DNA from: Oscillatoria sp.
GTDB taxonomy: Bacteria > Cyanobacteriota > Cyanobacteriia > Cyanobacteriales > Laspinemataceae
NCBI GenBank assembly: GCA_011390515.1
Contig: JAABSJ010000008.1
Coordinates: 1 to 59,410, forward strand
Length of the DNA: 59,410 nucleotides
Reading direction: 5' to 3'
The position numbers and the translations under genes were made by a program. Shown piece after piece: positions 57,856 to 59,410 of this stretch (position 1 is the stretch's first letter; each line of letters begins with the position of its first letter). The notes beneath the pieces were generated by a model. The model was not told the DNA's origin and did no database searches. It was given only the letters and a program-made list of their open reading frames with translations.

Positions 57856-58025
57856 AGACAATCTGTGAAGAAAATAAACGCCCTAGACACCCCACAAAGC
57901 GACAATCGGATCCAGTTGACCGGCTTTTTTCGCAGTATCAAACGGCATCAAACTCCCACGCTGCCGAAATTTCTATAGGTTATTAGATGCTATAATTGTT
58001 AAAATTCACTTCAATTTAAAGATTA

Positions 58026-59012
58026 GTGACTGATTCAATTAAATTTATTGACTTATTTGCTGGAATTGGAGGATTCCGTCTTGCCTTTGAAAAAGCAGGA
58101 TATAATTGTGTTTACTCCTGTGAAATTAATGAATCTTGCCAGAAAGTTTATTATCAAAATTTTGGGGATTTACCCGACAAAGACATTACTACTTTAGATA
58201 TTAAAAATATCCCCAATCATGATGTCCTAACAGCGGGTTTCCCTTGTCAGCCTTTTAGTATATCAGGAAAACGCAATGGCTTTAAGGACACGCGAGGAAC
58301 CCTCTTCTTTCACTTATGCAAAATCATTGAAATAAAAAGACCTCAAGTGATAGTCTTGGAAAATGTTAAGCACCTCCTTCATCTTGACCAAGGCCAAGTT
58401 TTAGAGACAATTCTTTATTCTTTAGAAGACTTAGGATATTGTGTCAATTATAATTTATTGAATTCTAAAGATTTTAAATTGCCCCAAAATCGAGAGCGTG
58501 TGATTATTATTGGTACTTTAAATCAAAAATTCAATTTCGACTTAATCAAACCACAACTTTCTCCTCCTAGTCTTGAAGAATTCTTAGATAAGCAAGGACC
58601 GTTTGAGTATTTAAAGCCTGACGAATACACATTAATCGACAATCCTAAACCCCAAGCTTCCGGCTTAATTTTTGTCGGATATCGTAATAAAAATATTTGG
58701 AAAACCGGGATTAGACCGAATACAGAACATCTGTCGAGAGTTCATAGACAACCGAATCGGATTTATTCGGTGAAAGGAGTTCATCCGACTTTACCATCCC
58801 AGGAAACATCAGGCCGCTTTTTTATTTATATTCCCGAGGAAAATGCCGTGCGGAAATTAACCCTGAATGAGTGTTATCGGATTATGGGGTTTCCCGATAA
58901 TTTCCAAAGACATCCTAGTATCGGAGAATGCTATAAACAAATTGGTAATTCCGTTTGTATTCCAATGATTCATGAATTAGCTGTTCAAATTAAACAGCAA
59001 AATTTATTATAA
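58026..59012 (+). CDS. Solitary DNA (cytosine-5)-methyltransferase
   Basis: A 328-residue C5-cytosine methyltransferase: SAM motif FIDLFAGIGGFRLAFEKAG, catalytic GFPCQPFSISG, ENVKHL, LPQNRERVIIIG, a target-recognition segment (RPNTEHLSRVHRQPNRIYS) and C-terminal CYRIMGFPDNF and QIGNSV. All catalytic motifs are intact. Its AT-rich codon use is unlike most neighbours, suggesting transfer. No endonuclease gene accompanies it; the DNA after it is a tandem repeat to the window edge. Start is GTG 58026 with no strong ribosome site. Confidence 0.93.
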   Translation: MTDSIKFIDLFAGIGGFRLAFEKAGYNCVYSCEINESCQKVYYQNFGDLPDKDITTLDIKNIPNHDVLTAGFPCQPFSISGKRNGFKDTRGTLFFHLCKIIEIKRPQVIVLENVKHLLHLDQGQVLETILYSLEDLGYCVNYNLLNSKDFKLPQNRERVIIIGTLNQKFNFDLIKPQLSPPSLEEFLDKQGPFEYLKPDEYTLIDNPKPQASGLIFVGYRNKNIWKTGIRPNTEHLSRVHRQPNRIYSVKGVHPTLPSQETSGRFFIYIPEENAVRKLTLNECYRIMGFPDNFQRHPSIGECYKQIGNSVCIPMIHELAVQIKQQNLL

Positions 59013-59101
59013 AAATAGCCTCAATTGAAATCCAAACTGTCAAAACATTTCGCAGGATAGGAGTTAACAATACCCTAGGGTTACCCCAGGAGGTTAATGC
59101 C

Positions 59102-59410
59102 CGGAAACGACTGAAGTCGTTACTACGAACGAAGAAATTTATCCCCTGTTCGTAGTAACGACTTCAGTCGTTCTCTTGATGTTCGTAGTAACGACTTCAG
59201 TCGTTCTCTTGATGTTCGTAGTAACGACTTCAGTCGTTCTCTTGATGTTCGTAGTAACGACTTCAGTCGTTCTCTTGATGTTCGTAGTAACGACTTCAGT
59301 CGTTCTCTTGATGTTCGTAGTAACGACTTCAGTCGTTCTCTTGATGTTCGTAGTAACGACTTCAGTCGTTCTCTTGATGTTCGTAGTAACGACTTCAGTC
59401 GTTCTCTTGA
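59102..59410. repeat. 33-bp tandem hairpin array running off the window
   Basis: After one inverted unit at about 59102-59133, eight identical 33-bp units start at 59148 and then every 33 bp (59181, 59214, 59247, 59280, 59313, 59346, 59379); the last is cut by the edge. Each contains the AACGACTTCAGTCGTT hairpin. There are no variable spacers, so it is not a CRISPR array. Confidence 0.95.

Noticed and set aside
59148..59410. Possible CRISPR array
   Set aside because: The whole 33-bp unit is repeated exactly with no variable spacers and no cas genes nearby.

Overview
This window looks like chromosomal DNA from a filamentous, non-heterocystous cyanobacterium (Oscillatoria/Laspinema-like; the genus is inferred from general gene and repeat content and was not tested). 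The support is dense HIP1 octamers (GCGATCGC), a Ycf51 protein, a high-light-inducible protein, cyanobacterial urt/ure genes with a good NtcA promoter, many PAS/GAF hybrid kinases, and abundant short palindromic intergenic repeats.

Layout. 1-6.9 kb: the edge of a Uma2-type gene, sufU-ycf51, a convergent and overlapping DNA methyltransferase/putative restriction endonuclease pair (2.1-4.0 kb), an FKBP isomerase with a phasin-like protein, a zinc-ribbon protein and an acyltransferase. 7.1-14.7 kb: an HtrA protease behind two operator-like palindromes, a GST, a diguanylate cyclase, a sensor kinase without a visible partner, tRNA-Thr(CGU) and an APC permease, separated by repeat-rich spacers. 16.1-25.7 kb: a nitrogen-scavenging block ureE-ureF-ureG-urtABCDE-ureD-ureA-ureB. 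Urea would be imported by UrtABCDE and hydrolysed by urease, but the catalytic subunit gene ureC is not here. 25.9-30.2 kb: type II NADH dehydrogenase, a STAS protein, a small conserved-looking protein and an NlpC/P60 hydrolase with a long structured leader.

30.7-44.2 kb is a same-strand signalling cluster: a Cache hybrid kinase, a 2025-residue multi-PAS/GAF hybrid kinase, a response-regulator/kinase fusion whose expected phospho-acceptor His is Gln, a REC-GGDEF diguanylate cyclase and a REC-histidine kinase. No DNA-binding output protein is present, so cyclic-di-GMP is the only obvious output. 44.3-48.2 kb: sdhB overlapping a high-light-inducible protein gene, a large inverted array of hairpin repeats, then an enolase-superfamily epimerase overlapping a DUF1611 gene, a pair that resembles the DgcA-DgcN D-glutamate pathway.

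48.2-53.0 kb is gene-poor and full of nested miniature elements and an IS110 transposase remnant. 53.1-59.4 kb holds a DUF389 membrane protein, ahcY with a multi-hairpin leader, an ExoD-like protein, a small conserved-looking protein, a solitary AT-rich DNA methyltransferase and a 33-bp tandem hairpin array running off the window edge.

The most unusual non-coding signal is a dispersed family of miniature elements with GGGAGCATCTC-like ends. Five of six copies show exact or near-exact 8-bp target duplications, which is evidence of real transposition.
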